A DNA stretch of 64,000 nucleotides from Hexactinellida sp. DTS-2022 (lineage: Eukaryota > Porifera > Hexactinellida). The DNA lies in NCBI GenBank assembly GCA_028753945.1, contig JAPNXP010000012.1:2852001-2916000 (forward strand), read 5' to 3'. Below are positions 24,501-34,599 of the stretch, in pieces. A program made the translations under genes and the position numbers. The notes below the pieces were generated by a model. The model was given only the letters and a program-made list of their open reading frames with translations, was not told the origin of the DNA and ran no database searches. How positions within the stretch are numbered: position 1 is the first letter of the stretch; each line of letters opens with the position of its first letter.

Positions 24501-25068
24501 CTCTATAGAAAATCTCATTTTTCTCTCTTAGTCCATTTATCCATCCAATAAAGTTAGCTATTTCAGATTGCGTGATCCAGATATAATATTTACCCCATAA
24601 ATAAACATAATTAGGATTATCTATGTTTTTGTGCATTAGCCATAATGACATTATTTGAGATCTTTCTAATAACTTCGATTTATATTTTACAATAAAAACA
24701 TTTACAAAATTTTGTATTACATCGAATATGTAATCTTTCTTGAATAATATGAAACCATTGTCGAAATGAATATTTTCTTCATTTGTACATTCGTAATGTT
24801 TAATACCGTCGAACCAAATTTGGCTATCGCAATTATTAAAATAGGCAAGATTATCGCCATGATCTCTTTCGCTAAGGCGCCTTTTAACATCTTTAACAGA
24901 ATCCAAATAAGAATCTATATAACATGATCCTGATACCCATAAAGTGAAGAGATACACATTAGTTAGCTCCGATTCTACACACTTTAGGTCTATTTTACGA
25001 AATAATTGGGTTAAATTTGATACAAAATTCAAATTAGAATTCACGGTAGTGGTATTAATATCCTTCAA
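21523..25068 (-). CDS. MULE-like DDE transposase fused to a C-terminal OTU cysteine protease
   Basis: About 1,180 codons open without interruption. The middle carries the transposase catalytic pattern: LDATG (first Asp, ~23541), VEMDYSWA (second Asp, ~23320), CSAHIMHRF (the Cys-x2-His of MULEs, ~23180) and APVENWF (Glu, ~22655). The last ~145 residues are an OTU-type cysteine protease: AGDRNCLF with the catalytic Cys (~21940) and GNHYEPIL with the catalytic His (~21559). OTU proteases cleave ubiquitin chains in cells; the role in a transposon is unknown. Stop TAG or TAA context was not needed, as the frame closes at 21523. The 5' limit is uncertain: 25068 is a TTG, not an ATG, and the frame is closed by a stop just upstream, inside a 52 bp tandem duplication. 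The true start may lie in an upstream exon. Confidence 0.85.
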   Translation of the reverse strand: MKDINTTTVNSNLNFVSNLTQLFRKIDLKCVESELTNVYLFTLWVSGSCYIDSYLDSVKDVKRRLSERDHGDNLAYFNNCDSQIWFDGIKHYECTNEENIHFDNGFILFKKDYIFDVIQNFVNVFIVKYKSKLLERSQIMSLWLMHKNIDNPNYVYLWGKYYIWITQSEIANFIGWINGLREKNEIFYRERLRSVYTEIITKINNNSGFLLDSSESKCIDLENHESNDSCVEVSNRDHTSLCSTDFDISSNSANLLGSSDKLEINENGEFIVSFEEWQNITSTDSEGNTKCNQNWTNIFAEKLLECVPYCVLVYKIHWFSKLNSRKHNCAYFQARAYCKFDNCLSFHICIQDRPDPCNTWVRVIYSTRGVISSQHFEEKTAHSRHLSGNFRCQVAQKLDNFCTSKFYYSQFGDPFELSQYKYGNLTRLKSQTCLRKVKSETRSAARFSTDQLVDISETRSYFCQLLPGSLISGYIQYFAQHPFVIHMHTEEQIRLFNCYKKDMIVLNLDATGSIISNPFPGSTRIFYYALTLQHPKYKMSPVPVAEMISNDHTTAEITHFLYRWFLTCKKVISKDLNIAQVEMDYSWAILHSACTVFNKSSLVDYLEKCWRIIVNKEELNLEPVLHICSAHIMHRFSHQIAKKFKVDKKLKSLILYVLGSMISCKQISKLDTLFTSLCNVLASEFIIPLVSEHLIVLESLIQGEYSFDLDVEDIDKENESNENAKTYKEKSLFGRHFSSLRNECINDIQKYETSIKTKLNFNTCFNPNILKHILTYYMPLVLLWSGLILNIIKPDNHPTDSNAPVENWFRIVKYSIFDGKLNIKAADFIRLIYPNIQERIAAFRFGFEAIAKKVFAPKKRKLSQVIPEEEVCYEKWSKRKKCNSSYIYPQINKIEKAFGQFPTKRHCSNVTKRFVKDQLENTLQHCNNSLMSNLNKRTPSLNSPKDNVLVLYKEDRSDISSFKLPSQDVNIISDCDLVEISIDYSILPPFHPVTPLWQSNMCKDLKLNMVNGIEYNSNNDNNNINLQVCSPCRYKTIAGDRNCLFSSLCYWITGSVDDQTTVRNIIVNNMVGKYRDVCYNYIKNKYPVTVSGFRSTKDYVNKIRMRRDRIWGTDTELFSAALIFETDIWDYSVGNKWEIFSGSGKSIGEVIQSPPSNYLGSIYIHYTGNHYEPILGVVKDS

Positions 25069-25163
25069 TATACGTTTAGAAAATAGAGATGTTCTAAATT
25101 GTACAGTTAATATCCTTCAATATACGTTTAGAAAATAGAGATGTTCTAAATTGTACAGTTAAT
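25062..25163. repeat. 52 bp tandem duplication at the transposase 5' end
   Basis: Two exact copies of a 52 bp unit (starting ATATCCTTCAATATACGTTT) lie head to tail. In minus-strand reading both copies can code ...VQFRTSLFSKRILKDIN, but 52 is not a multiple of three, so the duplication breaks the frame between the upstream segment (ELERLTVQF) and the 1,180-codon body. Confidence 0.85.
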
Positions 25164-25179
25164 CGTTCGAGTTCATACC

Positions 25180-25573
25180 TTATTTGTAAATCTTCGTTAA
25201 TAGCAAATATTGTGGAGGTTGAATAATAAAAACGGGACGAACTTGCTCCGTTTTACAAGTTTCAGGACGATCTTTATTATTCACTGGAACAAATATAGAT
25301 AGTTTAGGGTGGATTGTAACAGCCTCAAAATGCTTGTTTACACAATCCTGAATTTTAGAAACATTCTTCACCCACTTGAGATAAATCTTCTTCCTCAACG
25401 ATGGACGATTTCGGCCATTTACAGCATTACTAATTTTGCCCCAAATAGAGTTAGGATGCAAGTCAGTTTGATTTAGAAGTTCCATTGCACTTGAGAGAGA
25501 AAATGTATTTTCAATGATAAATTCAAGTAACCATTGTAGATCGGGTGGTAAATCTAAAAGTGTGTAAGCAGTA
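25180..25573 (-). CDS. upstream frame of the 7.1 kb element, possible N-terminal exon
   Basis: Open minus-strand frame containing LLDLPPDLQWLLEFIIENTF then MELLNQTDLHPNSIWGKISN and PSLRKKIYLKWVKNVSKIQD. The ATG at 25485 is internal, since the frame is open to ~25573. It reads like the DNA-binding/N-terminal part of a transposase, but I do not recognise the domain. It ends at TAA 25180, a few bases before a GTATGA donor-like site. Its relation to the large frame (splicing or a second protein) is unresolved. Confidence 0.4.
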
Positions 25574-25799
25574 GATATAACTACATTATATATAAAGATT
25601 TAAACTAAAAACCAATCGTCCGAGTAGATTATACGAAGTACACACTGTTTCCCGAATAATCTTATATATTAATCGCGATGGTTTTTTTATTACAAAATGG
25701 GGAAAAAAACGTATCGACATAGGGCGAGGGGATGCATAATTTTCATTAATATCACAATATTTAATTACAATTGGCATAGTATTTGAAAAGGTATATGCT

Positions 25800-25915
25800 T
25801 TTGAATACAAGCGAGGGCCGCAGGCCCGAGTGCAAGTTTGTCTTAACGCGCGGAGCGCAGAGGAGCAGCTTGTCAATACGAACTGCAAACGCAATTATTC
25901 CGAATGTTATGGACT
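25800..25915. repeat. GC-rich short repeat inside the 7.1 kb element
   Basis: GCGAGGGCCGCAGGCCCGAG and CGCGCGGAGCGCAGAGG stand out from the AT-rich surroundings. They resemble the GC-rich block at 46205-46270. Probably a short insertion of SINE-like or tail origin. Confidence 0.3.
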
Positions 25916-27094
25916 GGCTGTAAGTTAATTAATATTGGCTTTAAATGAATATTCGCTTTGAATATTAACTCCTAACTAAAATCCCTAAAGAAATCGAGTA
26001 ATGTTAATTAAAATACTCATAAGTAAAAGACTTGAAATTGTATCATATTTTAATGAATCAAAGTAGTTACCGAAGACGTTGAATGGGATTCCATTTTTAT
26101 GTGGAGGTATTTCCATACTCTGAATTTGAATGTTGAAAATTAGCCTTTTAAGGTTCAAGTATACTCTAGAGTACTTCTACCATAAGTATTTACCCGAATG
26201 AATTAATTTTTTTAAAGCGGATTTACTTGATCCTCAGGATGCCAAAAATACAATAATATTGGCAAATAAACTAATAGAGGAAAAATCTTTTTTTAATTTT
26301 ACCATTTTTGCGGAATTAATCAATCAGAAAAGATAAACAATACCAAGAATATTATTGATAAAATGTGTTTAGCTGGATGTAATATAACTTTTGAGTACAG
26401 GAATTGTGAATATCTACATTTTTCTGGATTTCAAATACATTTATGTGATGTCGATTTTCAAATGAATATTTTCCTTATCCAAAATCCAAGAAACAGATGA
26501 ACTATTCATATTAGGGTAAATCGCAGGACTGAAAAGTTGTATCTTTACGAGATCTCTCCGAAACCGTTGAGTTTTGATTCTACTACCCAAATTGACAAAA
26601 TGACTGCTTCCGCAATTCTGAAAATGTTAGTTTTGAGATAGCGGCTTTTGAAAAAAAAAATTACAGCAATTATTCCTAAATTGAGGTGACCAAAGTGTGT
26701 CAAACTGGAAAAATAATAGGAATTTTTCTTAGAAATCTCTTGAGAGTACTCATTGGTATCAATACAATCCCAAAATGCAATAAAAGAGAAATAGACAATG
26801 ATTTGGATTTTATCAAAATATTCGAAATTTGTAGAGTATACCTGAACCTTCATCAAAGTATACCATGTTTTATACTACAGAACTATTTACCTGTAGATAA
26901 TAATATACATTTTTCAAAACTGAAGTGATAATTGTGAACTAAGAAATAGCACTCAATGATCATCATCAGGTTGGGGCCGATTACGATTACAATCTTCATC
27001 AATTTTAATCGATCACACAATTTAGCTATTATCCTAATCGTAATCGTAATCATAACTAACCTATCATCATGTCTTACGTCAACGGTTATATAGA

Positions 27095-27690
27095 CAACTA
27101 GCCGGGTGCCCGCGCTTCGCCGCGGTATTCAAATTCACGGGATGTCTTATAATGAGTTTATGATTTGAAATATGACGGATGTGTAATGTGTAATATGACA
27201 GACGGGTGTGTAATATGACGGATGTGATACGAGAAATATGACGGATTTCACAGAACTTAAAAATATTGTAAACAATTGTATTAATATTACGGGCACCATA
27301 GGAATGAGACTATTGACAACTCAATGCAAGCTGAAATTTTATTGGTTAAATCATGTCAGCTATAGCAAGGGACATTCAATTGTTGTTTTCTTTCATACAC
27401 AATTGACCCATTGAATTATAGGCCAATATAACTCGAGTCAGAATAATGTGATTACTCTGCAATCAGATAGGTCAAGGTCGGTTCCCATTGAAATGTATGG
27501 GAAGGTGCCAAAAATCACATATTTTGACTTAACTTCGCGAGGAATGTAAATATCTCTTAAAAACTCCTTATTCAGGGTAGTGGGGTAACTCCTAGATGGC
27601 ATGCAAATTTTGGTTCAGATCTGTAGTGAACTCTCGGTGGAGATGTGGTGACAGACACACAAACCTACTACTTTATATATATAGATGTTA
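27095..27690 (+). mobile_element. RTE-like LINE or SINE fragment
   Basis: Begins ACTAGCCGGGTGCCCGCGCT (TCGCCGCGG follows) and ends TTTATATATATAGATG after ACAGACACACAAACCTACTA. This head and tail pattern is common for 5'-truncated RTE-type elements and their SINEs in invertebrates. It has no reverse-transcriptase frame. It lies inside the 7.1 kb element, so it inserted after or travelled with it. Confidence 0.5.
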
Positions 27691-27809
27691 AATTAGTAAC
27701 ACATTAATCATCTAATAGTGATGAAGAATTTATTAATCAACAATTGAGTATCGAACTTTACGGAAAAGTCAAATATATAATGTAGAATTTGAATTTATCA
27801 GAGGTAGTT

Positions 27810-28106
27810 GGAAATACTAATCTATTCATGACATTTTGAGATCTATAATTCACTGTTACATAAATTTGTAGGCTCAAATTAAAAATTGACAATTTTCTAA
27901 ACAAACTTTTTGAAAAAAAAAGGAAATTTTATGTAAAATTTCAAGTACAAATTTCACACCTTTTTGTGTCAAATATGGGATATTCCTAATCCACTTTATC
28001 CCCTCTTTCGAGCAAAACAAAGATCAAGTCAATTGAGCATGTATAAGTGGGTCAAATTGGCGTTTGAAGTGTGAACACTTGAATCTTTTGCTAACTTCAC
28101 ACTCGT
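27810..28106 (-). repeat. right TIR of the 7.1 kb MULE-like element
   Basis: Inverse of 20973-21290, ending TTAGC...CTTCACACTCGT just before the TSD TATTTATT. Confidence 0.9.
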
Positions 28107-28114
28107 TATTTATT

Positions 28115-30400
28115 GCACATTGGGAATTTTCAGGGGTGAAAGTGGAAATAGGAAAACTATGCTAGATTCGTAGACTCTAATGAAGTATTATTAACATATA
28201 GGTTATCGGTGGCTGCAAACTGAATGACATTGTCACTAATGATGTACGTAGTCTCCTAAACGTAGTTCTAGACAATTCGTGTTAAATCTGTCATAAATTA
28301 TTATTTAGGTTTGTTAACAATTTTTTTATTGTTCACCCATGATTATTGATTATATTTCTTGAACAGGGTATATTCTTTTCAAAAATCCTAATATATGTGG
28401 TTCAAAGTTATTAAGTGACCCACGTCGCGCCTTTTCGCGCAATTAGAAACTATTTTATAAGAATATTACATTACCTAGGTATTTGATCTAGTAGAACCTA
28501 GTTTTGACAATATTATTGTGATCTCAGTATATAAAAAGTATGTTTCCACTAATTTGCCGACAGTTCAGCTCCCTGCTAAACTTTAATTCATCAAATTGAC
28601 ACCGAATTGTTTAATATTAGTCAGATTCTAATTCATTGTAATCCATAACTCACTGGATTCGAGTTAAGAAATTCAAAAGCTTCCTCGTTATGCATAATAA
28701 ATAATTTTAATTGAAGGAGTATAATTTGTACTTGAATCACTTATCTTTATAAATTAATTAATATTAAAAAGAAATATCTGTGGGAAAATCTTTGCGCATC
28801 TGGAATTTGGTTTATATTGAAGTTAAATATGTCTACTTTATATTAAAACACTAAAAACCCCGCTTGAGCCTGGACACGATTCTTCCCATCACATTGAAGG
28901 AGGGGGAGTAAGCAAGAATTAATTGTCCACCCATTGTATATTTTCCGTTAGCCACATCCCATAATCAATTTATACTGAGATGTTATTATGATATCTAATG
29001 TATATAATTAAACCATGTATATCAGAATATTCAAAAGAGAAGTCATTCTCAAGAACAGTGTTCTCAAAATTTGCAATGAAGCATTAGTAACTTTCTATAA
29101 CCGCAAAATAGAAATTCCAATTGTCAAAAATCTAATACGTACTTTGAATTGCCATAACAACCAAAATATTTCTTAGATCAGAATGAAATTATGCATTACT
29201 AGATTATTCGATATTCTGAATTCAGTGGTTACCCCGAATTCAAGTTTCAAGAGAATGATAATTTTATCCTATTTCCAACTAAATTCCCACTGTGTATTGA
29301 TTAACTTCAGTGCTCTGTTGCGTTTTGGGCGATATGAGTATAGGATATCTAGGTAATTCAAAGTTGCAGCTTTGGTTTGTATTTATCATTTACTTAAAGA
29401 GTTTACTTATCCACCGATCATCGGTATGACAGATCATCGGCGTTTGTATTAAAAAACCTCGCTACTTTCTACCGATTGTTTTTCGTTTATAAAAACCATC
29501 GGTATAAACTAGCCAGGTTACTTAATACAAACGCCGTTGATCGGTGGATAAGTAAATTCTTACTTAAATATCTTTAGTATTCTGGGACAAACTCTAAATT
29601 TTATCAGATCTATTCTGTTACACCTGTGCGGAATTTATAATTTATTGCTTATTCATATAAGAACCTAACCTAACGGAATGTAGATATACTATTACATAGC
29701 AAATTACGTGCCACGTAATCGGGAGTCAGATAATTGGGACCTCCGGGTTTCCGGAAAAATAGATTGAAATAAATATTTTGCAGTATAAAATCACCAATTT
29801 ATATTACATCGTTTAATCTGGAGTTAAAATCTCGATTTAAAATTTTATTGTTTGAAAATTATACAAAAATTATGTGATTAATTTGATTTTAATTTGTGTT
29901 AAGGTTTAATCAAGGTTATCTATAAAACTCACTTTAAATGATAATTTGTATTATTTATGTAAGTGTTTCGAATTTGTATTCCTAAGAATACAAATTCGAG
30001 TATACAGCTAACTTAATTTAAGGGCGAATTCAAACTCTACAGTAGACAAATATAATAATATCACTTTGTATATTATTAAATAATTTATCTTATATATTTT
30101 CCAGAACGGGTCTAATATTGCACAATATCAATCTATGCTAGTAAAACACAAACATCTACCGTATGTGTTATATATATATATTTGTTTATATGTTCCGAGT
30201 TGATTGAAGAAACAGCACGGTTTAAAAATCAAATTATTGGCATATAGGTGTAAATTTTGGCATCCTACAACAATTTTATGTTTTACTCGAAATTTCTCAC
30301 ACCTCGCCAGTTATGACGTCATTCTTACACTGAGTAGCGTGTAAATCCATTTAATCGCACATAATTCGAACCCTCTAAGGATAAAACCTGATAATTTATT
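28115..30400. other. AT-rich stretch, only small inverted repeats
   Basis: No coding frame recognised. It holds one inverted-repeat element (29401-29556) and a perfect short hairpin at 29968-29998 (CGAATTTGTATTC with its inverse). It may be intronic or intergenic upstream of the AP-3 exon. Confidence 0.4.
29401..29556. mobile_element. small inverted-repeat element
   Basis: TTTACTTATCCACCGATCAT faces the inverse ATCGGTGGATAAGTAAA. Inner inverted pairs GGCGTTTGTATTAA and TTAATACAAACGCC follow. 156 bp, no coding frame, TSD not clear. Confidence 0.6.
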
Positions 30401-30415
30401 AGGATATGTCGTGAA

Positions 30416-30542
30416 CAGAGGATCCGAATGGATTGCGGATTTAAGGATTGAAAATCCGTAATTCACGCATATGGAACGCATTTGGAATTTTAAATAATGG
30501 AGCGGAAATGGATACGGGTTTTGATCCATTCGGACCCTCTTG
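30416..30542. mobile_element. 127 bp miniature element with 7-bp TSD
   Basis: CAGAGGATCCGAATGGAT at the left and inverted ATCCATTCGGACCCTCTTG at the right. TCGTGAA flanks both sides (30409-30415 and 30543-30549). TSD length equals that of the P-type element and the CAGGGG family in this window. Confidence 0.75.
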
Positions 30543-31158
30543 TCGTGAAGTACGAATTAAAAAGTGAGAGTACTCAATGAAAACTGGTACTATGGATTGG
30601 TTAGAAATTCCATGAGATTTGAGCTGCAGCATTCATAAATAGATCAATATATATATACATATCCTAAGATATTATATCTAAGTGTCTTTAAGTGTGTTTT
30701 ATGGTTATTATCCAGCAAAAGTGTCTTTACTCGGCAAAATGAGCCTAGGACACGCTTTTGTTTTGCCTAGGAAAACCCCCGGCTTTAGGGACAATTTTTG
30801 GATATAGAGACTAAATACCGGCTTGAGGGACAGTTATTCTATATATATTTATATGTATAATTATTAAATTTCAATTATGGGTATTTTTTAATTAATTAAT
30901 TTCTTTATTATGCTACCATGCTATACTTAGAAAAAAATTTACAATGTTGTTGCACTTCCGTCTAACAGTGTTGACATATGATTGTGGTACCTGTTTTATT
31001 TTATTCATTTTTCTTTAGCTAATTAGGGATCCTGTTTTACACTCCTTATGATATACTTACTATGTACTCTTCTTTTGATTCTTTCAATCTCTTTTGTTAG
31101 CTTATTTCGTTAATTAGTAAGTCTCGACACCCAAGTTCATAATACTAAGTCACTCGGA

Positions 31159-33830
31159 TGGCAATTCACTGCTCTGTTCCTGGTTGCAGAAGTAATTCCA
31201 GAGATGAACCTTATCACCTGCATTCAAGCTTCCTACGGCCCCTCTAGAGTTGCGCATTCAAAGGTTGAATGCACTCTATTGTGACCACAATGATGACTTG
31301 AAAAGTACTTATGTGTGCTTAAATCACTGACGGAAATACGCGCGAGAATAATACTTTGTCAAAATGGTGTGCCTTCCATCATACCTGGCTGTCCTAGTCA
31401 TCTTTCTTCGGAGCAATTCCCAAGACCCACTCGATTTATCTGCGAAACAAAGGACGAAATAAAATTTGCACGGGCTATCAGATTAAGCTTAGAACAACAA
31501 GCACATGGTACTGAGAAGTTACTGTACACGATTTCCAAACATTAGTTACAGATATGTCCTCTACCGATATCAAAAAAGTGGATGGTATGATATTCTGACT
31601 GCAATCTCAACATCTTTGTTACAAAATTCCAAGATCTTGCTCTTCCCAATGAGAAAATCTTCGTGTCCAAGGATTTCGCGACAATTCTGAAATTCCTCTA
31701 TCACTACAAATGATTACTTATACACGTCAAATTGAGATTCTTTTAAAAGAAATTGAATCTTATTCTACCCACGATTCACTTTCAACTCAACTAGATACAT
31801 TTCAACATCATGTTAAATCAGCTTCTAACCACCTTTATATCTCTATTTATAAACTAAATTCACATCTTCTTTAGCACGTCTCCACTTCATCCAGTGCCAA
31901 AGAGATTCTTGTAGATAAACCCGATGAAAGTATAATGTTATTAAGCAAGTCCTGGCTCTCAAATCACATTTTATATCTCCTTCATTTTACAGATACCTCC
32001 AATCATTAGACTCTCTCCCTCCCGCATCCTAAAACCTTGCAACAACTCTCGGTTTAGAAAGTGATTTTACAGCATTCCTAAAGCAATTAGCCACGGACTT
32101 TACTTCAAAAGAACAATTTTAATTTTGCATATGGATGAAATACATGTCAATTCCACTGTAGCTTATACAGGAAGAAGAATCGTAGGATATTCTTTAGAGT
32201 CTGATCGACTTATCAAGAATGTTTTTGCAATAATGGCTTCAAATCTATATAGAAAGTGGTCTCAAGTTGTTCGTCTAATGCCCTGCTCTTCAAATTCAGC
32301 TGATGATTTATTTACAGTGGTCAAGTGTGTAATTTTAGATATAGAACATTGTGACCTGACAGTCAAGCCATTTGTACAGACAACTTTACTGAATGTTAGC
32401 CTTTTAAAATTATTCTCTTCGAATAGAAATACTCTTAACTTATCCGTTTCTCATCCTAATAACCCAAATCGAAAACTATTTCTGCTATTTGATTTCGTGC
32501 ACATCTAAAATCAATTCGAAATAATTGATTAATTTAAAAGATTATGACCGTACTTTAACTTATCCAAACCTTTTACTTTTTCCTAATTTTGATGATGTGA
32601 ATAAGATCAGTACAGCTCGATTTCAAGACATCAGGTTATTTTACAAGAATGAGCAGTCTTCTTGATTAAACAGGCACACATATTAACTTCCAAAGCTTGC
32701 TGGCCTACTATGTTATAGAGACAAAACATCAACTTAGCCTTGAAATTTTTTGACACGTCAACATATCTGCTCTAGCAATTTTCAATACAACACACTCAAG
32801 CTTACAATCCCAGAAAATCTAGTTTCTCGACATTATAATCAATGTATGGAATATATTCAATAATAACACCATGCACAAACACATACTTAATGATAAATTT
32901 TCAAAACCTCTTGAGCATAATGATGTACGCTTCTCCTTTCTCAAGCTAATTGCAAACTGGCTTGACTGTTGGCGATGTCGTTAAGGAAAACATGGGAAAT
33001 TAAGTCCACAAACATTCACCAGTTTTTCTCACTCATGTCTGGCCTTGATAGAAATCGTAAATCATCTCACAGAGGACAGTGGTTTTAATTATGTGCTCAC
33101 ATCAAGATTGCAAAATGATCAATCGAAGACCACTTTGGGTTGTACCGCATGATGTCCAATAATTCTCTAAACCACTTGATGAACAGCTGAATAATTCTCT
33201 AAATATATATTTATCCCTCTCTTTCTAAAAATCATTTCTAATATGCCTCTGGACACTTCCCTTTTGCATTCAATTGCCTTCGTAGATGGTTATGCTATAC
33301 ATTCCTATATTAGAAATTCAAATTGAGAAGCTTGTTTATAAATGCTAACACATGATAAAGAGCTGGAAATTGTTCATTTTGAGGATGAAAACAAGCTTAT
33401 TCAATTAATAGATCGAGGTTGTCTCAAATATCCATCACACATTGTCATTGATGCTATCATTGTAGTATGGAAAGATTTTGTGGAAGTGAGAATGAGAAGC
33501 TTTTAATCCTCCGATTTTTATCAGGACATTCACGCAATATTTTAATCCAACTGGAAACGATTTATGTTGAAGATACTCAAATTGATAACTGGAAGAATAT
33601 TTGTAGTTGCTGCAATCAACAAGCCAGAGGCGGATCCAGGGGGTGCAGGGGGGGCATTAGCCCCCCTAATTTGAGGCTGCCTCCCCCTGTGAGCATAAAA
33701 TCCTCATAGAGGTTCCTCCTGAAACCCCTCTGCCCCCCAGTGCCCCCCCTGCCGAAAAGTCCTGGCTCCGCCTCTGCAACAAGCTGGACAATTCTTCATA
33801 AAATCATTTCCGTAGCTGCAAATTGAATCT
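31159..33830 (+). pseudogene. decayed THAP-domain P-type transposase, copy 1
   Basis: Starts with a THAP zinc-finger beginning, MAIHCSVPGCRSNSRDEP (31159). Then GVPSIIPGCPSHLSS (~31360), then MDEIHVNSTVAYTGRR with the first catalytic Asp of P-element/THAP9 transposases (32128), KWSQVVRLMPCSS, LLFDFVHI (32490-32508) and a C-terminal part (33340-33830) with a small miniature element inserted. Frames change several times and stops are frequent, so it is non-functional. It is related to but distinct from the copy at 48.9-50.4 kb. No TIR or TSD recognised. It lies on the same strand as, and 0.8 kb before, the AP-3 exon, perhaps in an intron. Confidence 0.75.
33625..33776. mobile_element. 152 bp hAT-like miniature element
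   Basis: CAGAGGCGGATCCAGG at the left and inverted CCTGGCTCCGCCTCTG at the right, with an exact 8-bp TSD CAACAAGC (33617-33624 and 33777-33784). The interior is G- then C-rich. Inserted into the decayed THAP transposase. Confidence 0.9.
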
Positions 33831-34276
33831 TGGCGAACAAACTTAGAAATCTTAATTCTGTACAGAAGAACATTTGATATTTATTCAAAATCGAATGCTC
33901 AAAATTTTAAAAAATCTTATTAAGAAGTCATGTTTTAATATTAGTTTGTTTACACTAGTTTTTTCGCATTAGTTTTGTTTTCATTATTATTTGCATTAAG
34001 ATTGATGATTTTCATAGTCCAGTACACTTCGATCATTAAACAGACTTATACATACTTTTAATCAGACTGTTTTAGCGGTATTTACAAAATGATACTTGGG
34101 ACTTCTAACCAGTCCATGGTCCATTTTCTCAAATTAGTGCTCTCCTTATATTTCGTACTCCACGGAAATGTATATTTATAATACGGACACGTCGGTCACA
34201 CCAGATTACCAATATTCTTACTCATTATCGCATAATTACCTATTCATTCAAATTTCACTTTTGACTATTTGAACTA

Positions 34277-34560
34277 CCGTATTGCCTTGAATAGTAGCCG
34301 GGGCGATTATTAATTTCAAGCCCCGCTAAGCCTAAGGAGGGGGGGCGATTATTCGAGGTGGGGGATGCAATAAATGAAATACCAGATTATTTTTTGTTTC
34401 TCATTTGTGACCTAGAAACTTATTAAGGCTACTCCCTTAATAATAATAAGTAGTGGATCTTTCGAAAGGGGGGCGTTTATTCAAGGGGGGCGATTATAAT
34501 TTCAAGCCCCCTCTAGGGGAGGCGATTATTCGAGGGGGGCTACTATTCAAGGAAATACGG
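34277..34560. mobile_element. TA-flanked miniature element next to the AP-3 exon
   Basis: CCGTATTGCCTTGAATAGTA and the inverted TACTATTCAAGGAAATACGG, with TA on both sides (34275-34276, 34561-34562). Same family as 2487-2750. It ends 39 bp before the AP-3 beta exon, so it may include the intron's branch-point region. Confidence 0.75.
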
Positions 34561-34599
34561 TACCTACAAGTGTGTTTTCCTTTATACTCTTATTTTTAG

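Larger units (their letters stand above)
20973..28106. mobile_element. 7.1 kb MULE-like transposon with OTU protease
   Basis: TIRs of about 300 bp (20973-21290 and 27810-28106), starting ACGAGTGTGAAGTTAGCAAA, are near-identical in opposite orientation. The 8-bp sequence TATTTATT flanks both ends (20965-20972 and 28107-28114). The element is 7,134 bp. It carries one large minus-strand transposase/OTU frame (21523-25068) and a smaller frame upstream of it (25573-25180). An unrelated repeat sits inside (27095-27690). Long TIRs, an 8-9 bp TSD and the transposase type agree with the Mutator (MULE) superfamily. High TIR identity suggests recent movement. Confidence 0.9.

Noticed and set aside
21523-25068. 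Host OTU deubiquitinase gene
   Set aside because: The OTU domain is fused to a MULE-like transposase and the frame lies between exact TIRs with a TSD.
20973-28106. Polinton-like element
   Set aside because: TSD is 8 bp instead of 6 and there is no DNA polymerase, integrase or capsid-like frame.
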